Part shown: positions 25,487 to 32,650 of the stretch, piece by piece | Layout: each line of letters starts with the position of its first letter | Position numbering within the stretch: position 1 is the stretch's first letter | Assembly (NCBI GenBank): GCA_041395105.1 | Contig: JAWLBB010000006.1 | Coordinates: 62,001-126,000, forward strand | DNA length: 64,000 nucleotides | DNA from: Opitutaceae bacterium | Lineage (GTDB): Bacteria; Verrucomicrobiota; Verrucomicrobiia; Opitutales; Opitutaceae | Direction: 5' to 3' | Made by a program: the position numbers and the translations under genes | Notes under the pieces: generated by a model | The model's input: only the letters and a program-made list of their open reading frames with translations | What the model was told of the DNA's origin: nothing | Database searches by the model: none

Positions 25487-26179
25487 ATGTTGCCAACACA
25501 ACAGGGGTCGGTCCGTCTCTTTCAATTCCGGGGAATCACGGTCTGGCTCCACTGGAGTTGGCTGATTGTGGCCATGTGGGGGATCAGCCGGCGGCAGGGC
25601 GCCTACGCGTCGCCCGTCTGGAATGTGGTCGAATACCTGACGCTTTTCGCCATTGTGCTGATGCACGAATTTGGACATTCCCTGGCTTGTCGCCAGGTCG
25701 GTGGCCAGGCGGAACGGATTGTCCTCTGGCCTCTCGGAGGCATCGCCTATGTGAATCCGCCCTTTCGCCCCGGAGCGCAGCTCTGGAGCATTGCGGCCGG
25801 CCCACTGGTCAATGTCGCGCTCATCCCCATCATCTACTTTGCCTCCCAACTGCTGATCATTACGGGGGCGGCTCCCGCTTCGCAGGATTTCTGGACCTGG
25901 GTCTCGATGACCTCCCTGATCAACCTGGTCCTTCTCATCTTCAACGTGCTCCCGGTCTACCCGCTGGATGGCGGACAGATACTGCGGAGCCTGCTCTGGT
26001 TCGGGCTCGGCCCGAGGAAGAGTCTTCTCGTGGCCACGTCGGTCGGGATGGTCGGTGTAGCCGGCCTGATCGGTCTGGCCGTCTGGTGGCAGGACCTGTG
26101 GGTCGGGATCATGGCTCTTTTCATCGGATCGAATTGCTGGCGCGCCTTTCAGGCGTCGCGGGCGATTTCGTCCCGGTAA
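25487..26179 (+). CDS. Site-2-protease family (M50) membrane metalloprotease
   Basis: 230 residues from the ATG at 25487; the frame is open to a TTG at 25391 but that extension is unlike the family. The zinc site is H60-E61-F-G-H64 in a membrane helix (VLMHEFGHSL), with the third ligand Asp in NVLPVYPLDGGQ. The PLGGIAY and AAGPLVN segments are typical. This short, PDZ-less type cleaves transmembrane substrates; none is encoded next door. About five hydrophobic segments are visible. Confidence 0.9.
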   Translation: MLPTQQGSVRLFQFRGITVWLHWSWLIVAMWGISRRQGAYASPVWNVVEYLTLFAIVLMHEFGHSLACRQVGGQAERIVLWPLGGIAYVNPPFRPGAQLWSIAAGPLVNVALIPIIYFASQLLIITGAAPASQDFWTWVSMTSLINLVLLIFNVLPVYPLDGGQILRSLLWFGLGPRKSLLVATSVGMVGVAGLIGLAVWWQDLWVGIMALFIGSNCWRAFQASRAISSR

Positions 26180-26229
26180 GGACGGATCCACTTCCGGCGG
26201 ACCAATACCATTTCGGGTCTGGAATTCTC

Positions 26230-26247
26230 CGGTAGTTTGGGCTACCG
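26230..26247 (+). promoter_or_regulatory. Dyad directly upstream of the ferritin start
   Basis: CGGTAG (26230-26235) and CTACCG (26242-26247) are exact inverted repeats around TTTGGG, eight bases before the ATG at 26255. A hairpin here would sit over the ribosome-binding region, or the dyad could be an operator; no known iron-regulator consensus is recognisable. Confidence 0.3.
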
Positions 26248-26254
26248 TCCTGGA

Positions 26255-26767
26255 ATGAAGTTATCGAGTACACTGGAAAAGGCTCTGAACAAGCAGATCG
26301 GGATGGAATTCGCCTCCGCTCATGCTTACCTGTCGATGTCTGCCTATTTTGAGCGGGAAGCCTGGGATGGGTTTGCCGCCTGGATGGCCATGCAGAGCGG
26401 CGAGGAGCGCATCCATGCCATGAAATTCTACCACTATGTGCTGGATCGGGAGGGTTCGGTCAAACTTCCCCAGATCCCGGCGCCAGTAAGCGAGTTCGAT
26501 TCGCCGCTCGATGTTTTCAAGGCGAGTCTGTCGCAGGAGCAGGAAGTATCCAAGAGCATCTATGGGCTCTACAAACTTGCCCATGACGAGGCGGACTACG
26601 CCACGGTCTCCTTTCTGAAGTGGTTTGTCGATGAGCAGGTGGAAGAGGAAAAGACGGTATCCGACATGATCGACAAGTTGAAGCGAGCCGGGGACAACAA
26701 CGAGGCCATGCTCATGCTCGATCGATTGGCCGGCGAGCGCCCGACGGCTCCCGCTGCCGGGGAGTAG
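26255..26767 (+). CDS. ftnA: Ferritin (non-heme, FtnA type)
   Basis: 170 residues from the ATG at 26255. Four-helix bundle iron-storage protein. The pattern matches bacterial ferritins: EKALNKQIGMEFASAHAYLSMSAYFE (first ferroxidase Glu), SGEERIHAMKFYHYV (Glu and His of the site), LSQEQEVSKSIYGLYKLA and FLKWFVDEQVEEEKTVSDMI (further ligands). It oxidises Fe(II) and stores it in the cytosol. It stands alone downstream of the protease gene. Confidence 0.95.
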   Translation: MKLSSTLEKALNKQIGMEFASAHAYLSMSAYFEREAWDGFAAWMAMQSGEERIHAMKFYHYVLDREGSVKLPQIPAPVSEFDSPLDVFKASLSQEQEVSKSIYGLYKLAHDEADYATVSFLKWFVDEQVEEEKTVSDMIDKLKRAGDNNEAMLMLDRLAGERPTAPAAGE

Positions 26768-27157
26768 CCGTTCGGGTCCGACCGGAATTTGAGTCCGAGC
26801 GGAAGCGCAGCTCTCACCACGATACGCAGGCACGGCAGGTGAAAGCGGGTGGGGCGGGTCTCCCCACCGGGACGGGGTGACTGTGGAAAGCCACCCGATC
26901 CATCAACCGATCGGGTGATCATTCGCCTCGCGTCTCTGTCTCTCCTTGAGAAGGGGGCGAGGCCACCCAAGCGATCGGTCTGACTTTGGGCCGGGTTCCG
27001 CTGGCGTGCTTTTCGCCCTTTACCTATTCGGATGGATCATCCGCTGGATGGTTTGGGTGGGTGAGAAATCAAGCCAATCGATCAATTTGGTGGCATGATC
27101 TCTGCTGTATTTGCGGGTTTCCCACACGTTCCCAACCTGTAAACCCTCGAACCTCTG
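26768..27157 (+). other. 390-base non-coding stretch before amt
   Basis: No gene is seen. It contains two perfect inverted repeats: GGTGGGG/CCCCACC (26848-26854 and 26862-26868, 7-base loop) and CACCCGATC/GATCGGGTG (26892-26900 and 26909-26917, 8-base loop). Neither has a T tract. The first may help end the ferritin transcript; the second could be an operator. The amt promoter lies near the right end. Confidence 0.5.
27091..27106 (+). promoter_or_regulatory. Sigma-54 (-24/-12) promoter of amt
   Basis: TGGCATG-ATCT-CTGCT at 27091-27106 matches the consensus TGGCACG-N4-TTGCW at all but two positions and has the required GG-N10-GC spacing (GG 27092-27093, GC 27104-27105). It lies 51 bases before the ATG, leaving a leader of about 40 bases. 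Ammonium transporter genes are classic nitrogen-controlled sigma-54 targets. No clear NtrC-type upstream site was found. Confidence 0.8.
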
Positions 27158-28462
27158 ATGATGACTTACTCCCTGAAACGATTTCTGATCGGGTCCTTCG
27201 GACTCATCCTGCTCACCGGCACGGCGACGGCCCAGGATGCCGAACCGGCCATCAGCAGCGGGGACACCGCGTGGATGATCACCTCGGCCGTGCTGGTCCT
27301 TTTCATGACGCTTCCGGGTTTGGCTCTCTTCTATGGTGGTTTGGTTCGGGCCAAGAATGTGCTCTCCATTCTCGTCCAATGCCTGGCGATCGCCGCGGTC
27401 ATGAGCATTCTCTGGGTGGTCTATGGCTACAGCCTGGCCGCCACCGGCGATGGCGCCATCATCGGCGGTTTCGACAAACTTTTCCTGAAAGGGGTGACGG
27501 TTGATTCGGTCAGCGGATCGATTCCGGAGTCGGTCTTCATCTTCTTCCAGATGACGTTCGCCATCATCACACCCGCCCTGATCGTCGGAGCCTTCGCCGA
27601 ACGGATGAAGTTTTCGGCGGTCCTGATCTTTACTTCGATCTGGTTCACGCTCTCCTACCTTCCGATCTGGCATATGGCCTGGGGAGGCGGACTCTTCGCG
27701 AGCTGGGATGTCCTCGATTTTGCCGGGGGCGCTGTCGTCCACATCAATGCCGGCATCGCCGGGTTGGTGGCCTGTATCCTGGTGGGCAAACGCCGGGGTC
27801 ACGGCAAGGTGCAGCTGACCCCGCACAGCGTGCCCCTGACCGTGGTGGGGGCTTCCATGCTCTGGGTGGGTTGGTTTGGCTTCAATGCCGGCAGTGAACT
27901 GGCGGCTGACGGAGTGGCCGGGATGGCCGCGCTGGTGACTCAGCTGGCCACTGCCATGGCGGCTCTGACCTGGATGTTCATTGAGTGGGCACGGACCGGC
28001 AAGCCGACCGCGGTCGGTATCGCCACCGGTGCGGTGGCCGGATTGATCGCGATCACCCCGGCTTCGGGCACGGCCGGTCCCATGGGGGCGCTGCTCATCG
28101 GGTTCGCCTCCAGCTCGGTCTGTTTCTACTTTGCGACCAGCGTCAAACACCGCTTCGGCTACGACGACAGCCTCGACGTTTTCGGCGTTCACGGTGTCGG
28201 CGGGGTTGTCGGTGCAATCCTGACCGGACTCTGCGCGGCGCCCTTCATGGGGGGATCAGGGCTTCCCGAAGGTATGACGACGGCAACCCAGTTGATCGCC
28301 CAGGCCAAAAGCGTGGTGGTGACTATCGTCTGGAGCGCGGTTGTTTCCGTGGTGGCATTAATGGTGGCCAAAGCCTTTGTCGGCCTCCGGGTCGATGAAA
28401 GCGACGAGGAGCGGGGGCTCGACCTGACCAGTCACGGCGAGACGGGATACACCACGGGTTGA
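27158..28462 (+). CDS. amt: Ammonium transporter (Amt family)
   Basis: 434 residues. A signal-peptide-like N-terminus (LIGSFGLILLTGTATAQ) is followed by about eleven membrane helices. Landmarks: FYGGLVRAKNVLS, FAERMKF, LPIWHMAWGG with the first pore His, DFAGGAVVHINAGIAGL, and DVFGVHGVGGVVGAILTG with the second pore His. It conducts ammonium/ammonia into the cell. No glnK/glnB gene accompanies it in the window. Transcription from a sigma-54 promoter implies induction under nitrogen limitation. Confidence 0.96.
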   Translation: MMTYSLKRFLIGSFGLILLTGTATAQDAEPAISSGDTAWMITSAVLVLFMTLPGLALFYGGLVRAKNVLSILVQCLAIAAVMSILWVVYGYSLAATGDGAIIGGFDKLFLKGVTVDSVSGSIPESVFIFFQMTFAIITPALIVGAFAERMKFSAVLIFTSIWFTLSYLPIWHMAWGGGLFASWDVLDFAGGAVVHINAGIAGLVACILVGKRRGHGKVQLTPHSVPLTVVGASMLWVGWFGFNAGSELAADGVAGMAALVTQLATAMAALTWMFIEWARTGKPTAVGIATGAVAGLIAITPASGTAGPMGALLIGFASSSVCFYFATSVKHRFGYDDSLDVFGVHGVGGVVGAILTGLCAAPFMGGSGLPEGMTTATQLIAQAKSVVVTIVWSAVVSVVALMVAKAFVGLRVDESDEERGLDLTSHGETGYTTG

Positions 28463-28510
28463 ATGCTCCAGTGCGACCTTCCAAGGTCGTTTGAGTGAGG
28501 GGACCTATTG

Positions 28511-28542
28511 GGAGCCGGACCCGTTGCGGGCCCGGCTCCTTT
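28511..28542 (+). terminator. Rho-independent terminator after amt
   Basis: GGAGCCGGACCCG (28511-28523) pairs with CGGGCCCGGCTCC (28527-28539) with a single A-C mismatch and a 3-base loop, followed by TTTCC. It is 48 bases beyond the amt stop codon. The T tract is short. Confidence 0.65.
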
Positions 28543-28699
28543 CCGTCCGAAAGGAAGCAGGGGTGCCGAACTGGGGCGCGGGCGTTTCCCGCTGCGATCA
28601 ACCAGCCCTGGATGCGTGTCCTGAAAAGAGATCGATCACCCGCCACCGGGCAGGGCGGAATATTCTGGCGGCGAGGTCGGTTGGTGGCAGAATCCGCCC

Positions 28700-29821
28700 A
28701 TGATGGATCTTCCCCCGGCGATCGTAACCGAAGCCGATGTTCCCTCCTATTCCCTGCCGAGCCTTCTTTCGAGAGAGGCAATGATCGGGCAATTGGAGTC
28801 GACGATCTACGGCGTTCTTTCTGAGACGGCGGTAACGCTGAAAACAACGATTATCGATGCCGGGTTGTTGGCAGGTTCTCCCGGAGTCGTCCGCGAACAA
28901 TGGAACGTCGACGTTTCCAATGGCGCCACCACGGTGAGCTTCGGCCTGGCTGTTTTTCTCCCGAGCGAATCGGATCAGCCCGTGCCGCTCTTTCTCGGCC
29001 TGAATTTCAAGGGAAATGGAAGCGTCCATAGCGATCCCGCACTGATCCTTCCACCCGATGCCCAGAGGGGGGTGAGGGTGCGCCGTTGGCCGGTCGAGAT
29101 GATCGTGGAACGCGGATATGGCCTGGCGACGATTTTCTACTACGACCTGGCCCCGGACGAGCCTGACCAATGGCGGGATGGACTGGCTCGGCTCTGGCCC
29201 ACCGATCAAGGGGTCGATCCGCCGGGCGCAGTCGCCGCCTGGGCGTGGGGCCTGAGCCTGGCCCGGCAGGTCCTTGCGGCTGACGCGCGAATCGATCCGG
29301 ACCGCCTGGCGGTTATCGGCCATTCCCGCCTGGGCAAGGCCGCGCTCTGGGCGGGGGCGTGTGATCCGGGGTTTGCCCTGGTTGTATCCAATGACAGCGG
29401 ATGCGGCGGAGCGGCGCTATCCCGGCGCCGATTCGGCGAGCGTCTCCTGCACATCAATACACGGTTCCCCCATTGGTTCACGCCTGTTTTTGCCACCTAC
29501 AATGAACGCGAAGCGGAGCTGCCGGTCGACCAGCATCAACTCCTCGCGGCGATCGCTCCGAGGCCCCTTTACGTCGCGAGTGCCGAAGAGGATCTATGGG
29601 CCGATCCGCGCGGCGAGTATCTGGCACTGAAAGCGGCGGGCCCGGCATGGGGGAGGGAACTCCCCGACGAACCGCCTCCCGTCGCGGGCAGCCTTGTCGC
29701 GGGGCCGCTTGGCTATCACTGCCGGCCCGGCCCGCACGATCTGACTCAGGAAGACTGGAATCACTACCTGGATTTTGCCGATACGGTCATGGCGGCGCCC
29801 GGGAATATTCCACGGGACTGA
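28700..29821 (+). CDS. Glucuronoyl esterase-like hydrolase (carbohydrate esterase family 15)
   Basis: 373 residues, alpha/beta-hydrolase. Catalytic Ser209 lies in GHSRLGKAALW and His346 in GPHDLTQEDWNHY; NDSGCGGAALSRRRFGE, VDQHQLLAAIAPRPLYV and the acidic SAEED segment are family features. CE15 enzymes cleave the ester between glucuronic acid of xylan and lignin alcohols. Unusually no signal peptide is visible (the protein starts MMDLPPAIVTEADVP), so it may act in the cytosol on imported fragments or be exported by another route. The next gene begins at its stop codon. Confidence 0.87.
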   Translation: MMDLPPAIVTEADVPSYSLPSLLSREAMIGQLESTIYGVLSETAVTLKTTIIDAGLLAGSPGVVREQWNVDVSNGATTVSFGLAVFLPSESDQPVPLFLGLNFKGNGSVHSDPALILPPDAQRGVRVRRWPVEMIVERGYGLATIFYYDLAPDEPDQWRDGLARLWPTDQGVDPPGAVAAWAWGLSLARQVLAADARIDPDRLAVIGHSRLGKAALWAGACDPGFALVVSNDSGCGGAALSRRRFGERLLHINTRFPHWFTPVFATYNEREAELPVDQHQLLAAIAPRPLYVASAEEDLWADPRGEYLALKAAGPAWGRELPDEPPPVAGSLVAGPLGYHCRPGPHDLTQEDWNHYLDFADTVMAAPGNIPRD

Positions 29822-30562
29822 GTGTGGATGAACGTCGACGACACCCCGGCCTTTCTCGGGCAGCAGCTCGCCTATTACCGGGCGCGCGCGGCCGAATACG
29901 ATCAATGGTGGCTCCGGCAGGGGCGTTACGATCGAGGGCCGGTCCTCAATGCCCGGTGGTTCGCGGAAGCAGAAGAGATCTCATCCGCACTCTTGACCCG
30001 GGGACCCTTCGGCCGGGTTTTGGAGCTGGCCTGTGGCACCGGAATCTGGACCGGGCAGTTGCTCCCTTTTGCATCGGAGTTGACCGCGATGGACGGATCT
30101 CCGGAGATGATCGCGATCAATGCGGCGCGGGTCGGATCGACGAAGATTCGCTACATCGAAGCGGATCTGTTTCAATGGCATCCCACGGAACAGTTCGACA
30201 CCGTTTTTTTCAGCTTTTGGCTTTCCCACGTGCCGCCCGCACGCTTTGAGGCATTCTGGGAACTCGTGCAATCCTGCCTTGCGCCCGGCGGCAGGGTTTT
30301 CTTCCTGGATTCACGTCACGAACCGACCTCGACCGCCCTTGACCACCGTCTCCCGGGAGCGGACGCCACCGTTCTCTCCCGTCGCCTGAACGACGGACGG
30401 GAATATCAGATCGTCAAGGTGTTTTACGACCCGATCCGCTTGACGGACCGGATGGTCGGTCTGGGCTGGAGCTTCGAGATTTCCCAGACCGAACGTTACT
30501 TCATCGTTGGCGCCGGTGGTCGCTCCGGCGAATCCGCCAATCGGAAGGCAGATCCCGGGTAG
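29822..30562 (+). CDS. Class I SAM-dependent methyltransferase
   Basis: 246 residues from a GTG directly after the previous stop; an ATG two codons later is the alternative. LELACGTGIWTGQLL is the SAM glycine loop, DGSPEMI the acidic second strand, YIEADLFQW the third and FFSFWLSHVP the fourth motif. The protein resembles the broad UbiE/Methyltransf_25 group, whose targets are diverse small molecules. Tight linkage suggests co-transcription with the CE15 gene, but no shared function is evident. Confidence 0.85.
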   Translation: MWMNVDDTPAFLGQQLAYYRARAAEYDQWWLRQGRYDRGPVLNARWFAEAEEISSALLTRGPFGRVLELACGTGIWTGQLLPFASELTAMDGSPEMIAINAARVGSTKIRYIEADLFQWHPTEQFDTVFFSFWLSHVPPARFEAFWELVQSCLAPGGRVFFLDSRHEPTSTALDHRLPGADATVLSRRLNDGREYQIVKVFYDPIRLTDRMVGLGWSFEISQTERYFIVGAGGRSGESANRKADPG

Positions 30563-30628
30563 CTGCGCCGCGGTGCGTCCTCCAGGCCTTCAGCGACGGT
30601 GGGTGTCGGCGTTTATCCGGGAAGGCAG

Positions 30629-31069
30629 TCAATCGTAAACATACTTCCAACTGCCGTCGGGTTGGTGCTTCCAGACTGTATGGAAGATGCCGCTGACGTC
30701 GACGGCTTCTCCGGATTCGGTGGTTCCCTTCAGGGTAAAGGGACCGTAAGTATAGGCGAGGGTGCCGTCTCCCGAGATGTCGACGAAATCGGGTGTCCAG
30801 ACCAGTGAAACATCCTTCAGCGTCTGTCCATCAAACCAGGCGGCGATGGCCTCTTTGCCCCGGTGGATCCGGCCCCCCCGGTTGATCACGGCCTGCTCGT
30901 CGGCATAGGCGAGGAAGGCCTCCTTCAGGCCGACCTCGGCCGCCTTTTGGGCAAAAGCAAGTTCGGTGGAGCGGACTTCCTCGATCCAGGTGGTTGGATC
31001 ACCGGCAAAGACCGTTATCAGGCACGGACCGATAAGGCCCAGCAACAGGGATGTTTTCAGCAGTTTCAT
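30629..31069 (-). CDS. Secreted DUF4440/NTF2-like protein
   Basis: 146 residues with a signal peptide (KTSLLLGLIGPCLITVFAG). The body is one cone-shaped NTF2-like domain: STELAFAQKAAEVGLKEAFLAY, AVINRGGRIHRGKEAIAAWF, DVSLVWTPDFVD and FHTVWKHQPDGSWKYVYD. It is typical of the DUF4440 group, whose members are of unknown or diverse function. It resembles the first domain of the protein encoded at 8566-9444 only in fold type. Confidence 0.85.
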   Translation of the reverse strand: MKLLKTSLLLGLIGPCLITVFAGDPTTWIEEVRSTELAFAQKAAEVGLKEAFLAYADEQAVINRGGRIHRGKEAIAAWFDGQTLKDVSLVWTPDFVDISGDGTLAYTYGPFTLKGTTESGEAVDVSGIFHTVWKHQPDGSWKYVYD

Positions 31070-31184
31070 GGTCGCAAAGGATTCTCCTGTGAGGGTTTTA
31101 TGACCGACTGAGACTCTTCATCATTCTCCGGAGGACCGGGGATCGCAAGGCCTTCCTTTCCGCCGACAGACACTCTGCCGGTGA

Positions 31185-31448
31185 AGCGCTGAATCTCCCG
31201 GCTTGTCAGCCGCGGCGTTCACGGCGGGAGCCGTCATTCCGGTGGTGACGGTCTCGATCGCACCGGCGTCGTTGCTCTTGTGGCTGGTTCCCGTCCTCGC
31301 GATCATCCTCCTCGGCGCACTGGGTGCGGTCGCCGCGGCCACCGGGGGAGCGGCCCCGGCGCGGGGTGCCGTCCGGGTCTGCTTCTGGGGCATGCTGGCG
31401 ATGGGGTTGACCGCCCTGGTCGGACGGCTCTTCGGCGTTTCCGTTTGA
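31185..31448 (+). pseudogene. C-terminal remnant of a VIT1/CCC1-family transporter
   Basis: From the stop at 31182-31184 to the stop at 31446-31448 the frame encodes SPGLSAAAFTAGAVIPVV, a second hydrophobic helix, RGAVRVCFWGMLAMGLTALVGRLFGV. This is the last two to three membrane segments of VIT-type iron/manganese transporters, where ALASA.SF..GA..P and VLLWGALAMALTALIGRLFGV are usual. The first ~150 residues, with the metal-binding part, are missing. A TTG at 31203 could start a short peptide, but a decayed or truncated gene is more likely. It lies beside the unusual non-coding element at 31507-31837. Confidence 0.6.
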
Positions 31449-32084
31449 TCCCGGCGGCTGCTTCACGGGCCCCGGCCGGGCTTCGATGGCACGACGTGTT
31501 GGTATCCTACGTTTTGTTTGAGTGGGAAAAACACTACGGTTCTAGGGCGAATCGACATTCAAATTGTGCGCTGCTTCCGCTTCTCTTCTCACCAGCAGCG
31601 CAATTTGAATGTCGATTCGCCCTGGCTAGAATGGCGCTTAGTTAAGGGTGCTTGTCGTTGTTTTGTCTCGGACAACCGTTGCGGCTGGCCGGGGACGTCC
31701 AGCGCTACCACGGATGCTCTGATTTCAGTTGACAGGGCGAGGGCCTCCGGACCCGCGGTCGAAGAGCAGTCAACACCTCGTTGGCTGATCCGAATCTTTC
31801 GCTAACTGGACGCCATTCGTTCTAGCTACGTTTTGTTCTCAAACCGGAGAGTCTGATCCCGTTGGAACCCTCGGCGGATCGATGGGGGATTTCTTGACCT
31901 CGCGGTTTTCTGTCTGCAGGCTGCGGTCCCAGTGGCGGCAAGGCTCTGCATGGGCGGCGCGATGGCCAAGCAGGTTCATCCGCCCAATGTGCGGGTTCGG
32001 GCAGCTCATTCAGCGATCATCCGGCCGCAATACCCCGGCGGCTCTTTGATCCTTCGAATCGGGGAAAACAATGGAGATCATCCC
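31449..32084 (+). other. 636-base non-coding stretch between the VIT remnant and DUF805 gene
   Basis: No convincing gene is seen; the longest frames have no family resemblance and would run through the hairpin arms. The stretch from ~31500 to ~31840 is lower in GC than its neighbours and contains the hairpin element described separately. The right-hand 200 bases hold only the ribosome-binding site of the DUF805 gene (GGAG at 32073-32076). Confidence 0.55.
31507..31837. repeat. Structured element: direct 12-bp ends enclosing a long perfect hairpin
   Basis: CTACGTTTTGTT occurs at 31507-31518 and again at 31826-31837. Between the copies, 31544-31575 and 31594-31623 are inverted repeats of ~30 bp (start AGGGCGAATCGACATTCAAA) interrupted only by a 2-base bulge, with an 18-base loop. 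A second, imperfect inverted pair links GCTAGAATGGCG with the AGTTA after it (31625-31644) to 31800-31826. The layout fits a non-autonomous mobile element, an attC-like recombination site or a structured RNA; no transposase or integrase is nearby. Confidence 0.6.
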
Positions 32085-32456
32085 ATGAATTGGTACCTGG
32101 CAGCATTGAAGAAATACGCCGTATTCAACGGACGGGCGCGGCGGAGTGAGTTTTGGTATTTTGTCCTTTTCAATTTGATTGTCAGCATCGTGCTCACGGT
32201 GGTCGACGGCATCACCGGGTCGCTCAATGCGGCCACCGGTATGGGGTTGCTGAGCGGACTGTATTCCCTGGCGGTTCTCATTCCCAGCATCTCGGTTGCG
32301 GTCCGACGTCTTCATGACACCGAAAGGAGCGGTTGGTGGGTGCTCATCGGACTGATCCCGTTGGTTGGGGCAATTGTCCTGATTGTTTTCGCCGTCCAGG
32401 AAGGAACCTCTGGTGCCAATCGGTTTGGCGAAGATCCCAAGGCCGCGGCGGCCTAA
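32085..32456 (+). CDS. DUF805-family small membrane protein
   Basis: 123 residues from the ATG at 32085, supported by GGAG at 32073-32076. It starts MNWYLAALKKYAVFNGRARRSEFWYF, the hallmark of DUF805, followed by four hydrophobic segments and the conserved AVRRLHDTERSGWW, with a short basic/acidic tail (NRFGEDP). The function of the family is unknown; it lies in the inner membrane. Confidence 0.93.
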   Translation: MNWYLAALKKYAVFNGRARRSEFWYFVLFNLIVSIVLTVVDGITGSLNAATGMGLLSGLYSLAVLIPSISVAVRRLHDTERSGWWVLIGLIPLVGAIVLIVFAVQEGTSGANRFGEDPKAAAA

Positions 32457-32491
32457 GAGGCGGAAAGGAATGGGGAGATGGCGGATTTCCG

Positions 32492-32522
32492 TCACCCTTC
32501 CGGATTCGATCCGGTAGGGTGA
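32492..32522. repeat. Strong hairpin after the DUF805 gene
   Basis: TCACCCTTCCGGAT (32492-32505) and ATCCGGTAGGGTGA (32509-32522) pair over 14 bases with one T-T mismatch and a TCG loop. It lies 35 bases after the DUF805 stop. There is no T tract on either strand, so it is either a Rho-dependent 3' structure or a regulatory dyad. Confidence 0.45.
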
Positions 32523-32586
32523 TGGGGATACCGTTTGCAGAATTCGCTTGCGGGGCGATGCGGGAACAGCCAGAGGTACTTCTGTC

Positions 32587-32645
32587 AGTGGAGATTATCT
32601 CCACTTATAGGTTGCCCGGAGTCCTATGACGCTACGTCAGTCCTA
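32587..32645 (+). promoter_or_regulatory. Structured leader in front of the MBOAT gene
   Basis: AGTGGAGA (32587-32594) and TCTCCACT (32598-32605) form a perfect 8-bp stem. It is followed by two direct AGTCCTA copies (32620-32626, 32639-32645) that enclose the dyad TGACG-CTA-CGTCA. The second copy runs into the AAGG ribosome-binding site and the GTG start at 32651. Such a crowded arrangement suggests an operator or a translational control structure; no known class matches. Confidence 0.35.
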
Positions 32646-32650
32646 AGGCC

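Noticed and set aside
26848..26868. GGTGGGG/CCCCACC stem as ferritin terminator
   Set aside because: No T tract follows on either strand and it lies 80 bases past the stop; not called a terminator.
27020..28192. 390-codon minus-strand open frame opposite amt
   Set aside because: Mirror of the transporter's hydrophobic codons, without a start context or recognisable domain.
31518..31805. Possible 95-codon gene inside the hairpin element
   Set aside because: It would run through both hairpin arms, has a TTG start without a ribosome-binding site and matches nothing; treated as non-coding.
31507..31837. Reading the hairpin element as a definite integron attC site
   Set aside because: The RYYYAAC/GTTRRRY core sites are not both present and no integrase is seen; kept only as one of several explanations.
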